Shown piece after piece: positions 62,358 to 64,000 of a DNA stretch of 64,000 nt. The stretch is taken from NCBI GenBank assembly GCA_037200045.1, contig JBBCHM010000001.1:2418001-2482000 (forward strand), written 5' to 3'. Position 1 is the stretch's first letter. Every line of letters starts with the position of its first letter. Origin of the DNA: Rhizomicrobium sp. Lineage in GTDB: Bacteria; Pseudomonadota; Alphaproteobacteria; Micropepsales; Micropepsaceae. The notes beneath the pieces were generated by a model. That model did not search any database and was not told where the DNA came from. It worked only from the letters and a program-made list of their open reading frames with translations. The translations under genes and the position numbers were made by a program.

Positions 62358-63383
62358 ATGGTACGGCCCGGCGCGCGAAATCTCATCACCGACGTGGCCG
62401 GGTTGCGCGTTGGGCATGCGCAGGACCTCGCCGTCGTCACCGGCACCACCGTGCTCACCGCCGATGCCCCCTTCGCCGCCGTCGTCGATGTGCGCGGCGG
62501 CGCGCCCGGCACGCGCGAGAGCGACGCGCTCGATCCCGCCAGCCTCGCCGGCCGCGCCGATGCCATCGTGCTGTCGGGCGGCTCGGTGCACGGGCTGGAC
62601 GCGGCGTCCGGCGTCACCGCCGCTCTGTTCGCCGCCGGACGGGGCTTTCGCCTGGCGCCCGGCGCGCCGCCGGCGCCCATCGTGCCCGCCGCGATCCTGT
62701 TCGACCTCACCAATGGCGGGAATAAGGACTGGGGCGAGGCCTCGCCCTATGCCGCGCTGGGCCGCGCCGCGCTGGCGGCGGCCGGCGAAGCCTTTCCGCT
62801 CGGTAATGTTGGCGCGGGCCTCGGCGCGCGCGCCGGCGCCTACAAGGGCGGCCTCGGCAGCGCCTCCGCCGTGACCGATGACGGCTACACGGTCGGCGCG
62901 CTGGCGGCGGTCAATTCGCTGGGCTCGCCGCTCATCCCCGGCACCGACGTGTTCTGGGCCTGGCCGTTCGAGCAGGCGGGCGAGTTCGGCGGCCGCCGTC
63001 CGCGCGGCGAGGCGCCGAACGATCTCGACCTGCCGGCCGACATGAAGGGCCCCGCCCGCCCCGGCACCAACACGACCATCGCCATCGTCGCGCTCGACGC
63101 CGACATCTCGCGCATCGAGCTCAAGCGCATCGCGGTGATGGCGTCGGACGGCCTCGCCCGCGCGCTGCGTCCCGCCCACACCCCGTTCGACGGCGACCTG
63201 GTCTTCGCGCTCACGACCGCGACGCGCCCCGTCGCCGAACCGCGCGCCCGCGCGCTCCTGCGGCTGGGCAGCATCGCCGCCGACACGCTGGCCCGCGCCA
63301 TCGCGCGCGGCGTCCACGAAGCGCGGACATGGGGCGCGATGAAGAGTTACCGCGACAGCTTCCCGGGAGGATCACATGGATAG
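62358..63383 (+). CDS. P1 family (DmpA-like) peptidase
   Basis: The 341-residue protein has the P1 fold marks: ITDVAGLRVGHAQD, LSGGSVHGLDAASGV, GAYKGGLGSAS, in which the last serine is the self-cleavage nucleophile, and NTTIAIVALDADISRIELKRIAVMASDGLARAL. These enzymes act as aminopeptidases or amidases on small peptides. It overlaps the next gene by 8 bases. Confidence 0.93.
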   Translation: MVRPGARNLITDVAGLRVGHAQDLAVVTGTTVLTADAPFAAVVDVRGGAPGTRESDALDPASLAGRADAIVLSGGSVHGLDAASGVTAALFAAGRGFRLAPGAPPAPIVPAAILFDLTNGGNKDWGEASPYAALGRAALAAAGEAFPLGNVGAGLGARAGAYKGGLGSASAVTDDGYTVGALAAVNSLGSPLIPGTDVFWAWPFEQAGEFGGRRPRGEAPNDLDLPADMKGPARPGTNTTIAIVALDADISRIELKRIAVMASDGLARALRPAHTPFDGDLVFALTTATRPVAEPRARALLRLGSIAADTLARAIARGVHEARTWGAMKSYRDSFPGGSHG

Positions 63384-64000
63384 AGAACAGGGCTTCGCCA
63401 TTCCGCGCCGCGCCTTTGTCGGCACGCTGGTGGCCGGCTTCACGCTGGCGGCCGGACCGGTCCGCGCCGACGCCATCGTCACCGACACCAGCGGCCTCGA
63501 TGCCGGCGAGGTCTCGATCCCCGTCGCCGACGGCGCCATCCCCGCTTTTCGCGCGCGGCCCGCCGGCAAGAAGGACACCGCCGTCGTACTGGTGGTGCAG
63601 GAGGTGTTCGGCGTGCACGAGCACATCAAGGACCTCTGCCGCCGCCTCGCCCATACCGGCTATTATGCCATCGCGCCGTCGCTCTATGCCCGCCAGGGCG
63701 ACCCGGGGAAGTACGATCTGGCCCATGTCGGCGATTTGATCAGCGACATCGTCGCCAAGGTGCCGGACGCGGAAGTCATGAGCGACCTCGACTCCGCCGT
63801 CGCCTTCGCCAAGGGCGAGGGCGCCGATACCGCCAGGCTCGCCGTCACCGGCTTTTGCTGGGGCGGGCGCATCGTGTGGCTCTATGCGGCGCACAATCAC
63901 GCGGTGAAGGCCGGCGCGGCGTGGTACGGCCCGCTCGCCGGCACCGACAGCGAACTTCGCCCGCGCACCGCGATCGAACTGGCGGCCGAGGTGAAGGCGC
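63376..64000 (+). CDS. Dienelactone hydrolase family protein, Tat-exported (partial)
   Basis: The gene runs off the right edge. The first residues carry a Tat-type signal (PRRAFVGTLVAGFTLAAGPVRA). The alpha/beta-hydrolase part shows VVQEVFGVHEHIKDLCRRLA and the nucleophile Cys in GFCWGGRIVW. Dienelactone hydrolases open lactones of aromatic breakdown; the export signal suggests another periplasmic ester. Confidence 0.9.
   Translation, partial: MDREQGFAIPRRAFVGTLVAGFTLAAGPVRADAIVTDTSGLDAGEVSIPVADGAIPAFRARPAGKKDTAVVLVVQEVFGVHEHIKDLCRRLAHTGYYAIAPSLYARQGDPGKYDLAHVGDLISDIVAKVPDAEVMSDLDSAVAFAKGEGADTARLAVTGFCWGGRIVWLYAAHNHAVKAGAAWYGPLAGTDSELRPRTAIELAAEVKA

Noticed and set aside
60408..63317. A 969-codon open frame on the minus strand, and similar long antisense frames at 17177-19582 and 22232-24295
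   Set aside because: They lie opposite well-conserved genes (ggt, cpaC, tadB/tadC) and have arginine/histidine-rich compositions without domains. They are shadows of GC-rich codon use.

Overview
This GC-rich window has closely packed genes, many 4-base overlaps between neighbours, and an alphaproteobacterial gene set: a CpaA-F type Tad pilus with sites resembling CtrA boxes, short 4.5S-type SRP RNA, DUF992, DUF1036 and DUF2336 proteins, and a DapD/DapE lysine route. It looks like a free-living, stalk-former- or Rhizomicrobium-like alphaproteobacterium. That placement is inference from gene content; no ribosomal RNA is present to fix it. No tRNA, CRISPR array, prophage or recognisable defence island was seen.

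Layout. 1-5 kb: metabolic genes on the minus strand (HpcH/citrate-lyase-like, SnoaL-like, asd, a CaiB-type CoA-transferase, kynA). 5-7.6 kb: a DUF992 protein, an inverted intergenic repeat and an OmpA-type porin with a long polyproline linker. 7.6-9.6 kb: btaA-btaB for the phosphorus-free betaine lipid DGTS. 9.7-10.6 kb: tesB. 10.6-25.4 kb: the Tad (Flp) pilus locus: two TadE-type minor pilins and a TadG-type protein around a divergent promoter, a stand-alone secretin N-domain protein, a polytopic membrane protein, the flp pilin, cpaA, cpaBCDEF, tadBC and a TPR lipoprotein (tadD-like). 25.6-32.9 kb: TAXI binding protein, GST, M17 aminopeptidase with an NlpC/P60 hydrolase, hydroxyacid dehydrogenase, cytochrome c, kdsB and pheA. 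33-38.8 kb: two acetyltransferases, a frameshifted nudC, SRP RNA, a membrane-protein/XRE regulator pair with paired operators, dnaX and an HD-domain protein. 38.8-49.7 kb: recR, rmuC, def-fmt-truA, murI-dapE, an SDR, an IS630-type element, DUF805, dapD and a HAD nucleotidase. 49.8-58.9 kb: DUF2336, then the run rpmH-rnpA-yidD-yidC-engB-argB-DUF1036, an orphan histidine kinase and tam. 59-64 kb: an NmrA-type protein with a divergent HxlR regulator, gamma-glutamyltransferase, a P1 peptidase and a Tat-exported dienelactone hydrolase that runs off the window.

The most coherent system is the Tad pilus. A perfect TTAA-N7-TTAA box lies upstream of the pilin gene and a one-mismatch version upstream of cpaB, which suggests cell-cycle control of pilus making as in Caulobacter. 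The other notable layer is non-coding. At least three families of palindromic repeats sit between genes, one nested inside another. An IS630-type element landed in the CTAG stop shared by two convergent genes and left both stop codons intact. A small membrane-protein/XRE module carries two evenly spaced operators, one on its -35 and one on its -10 element.
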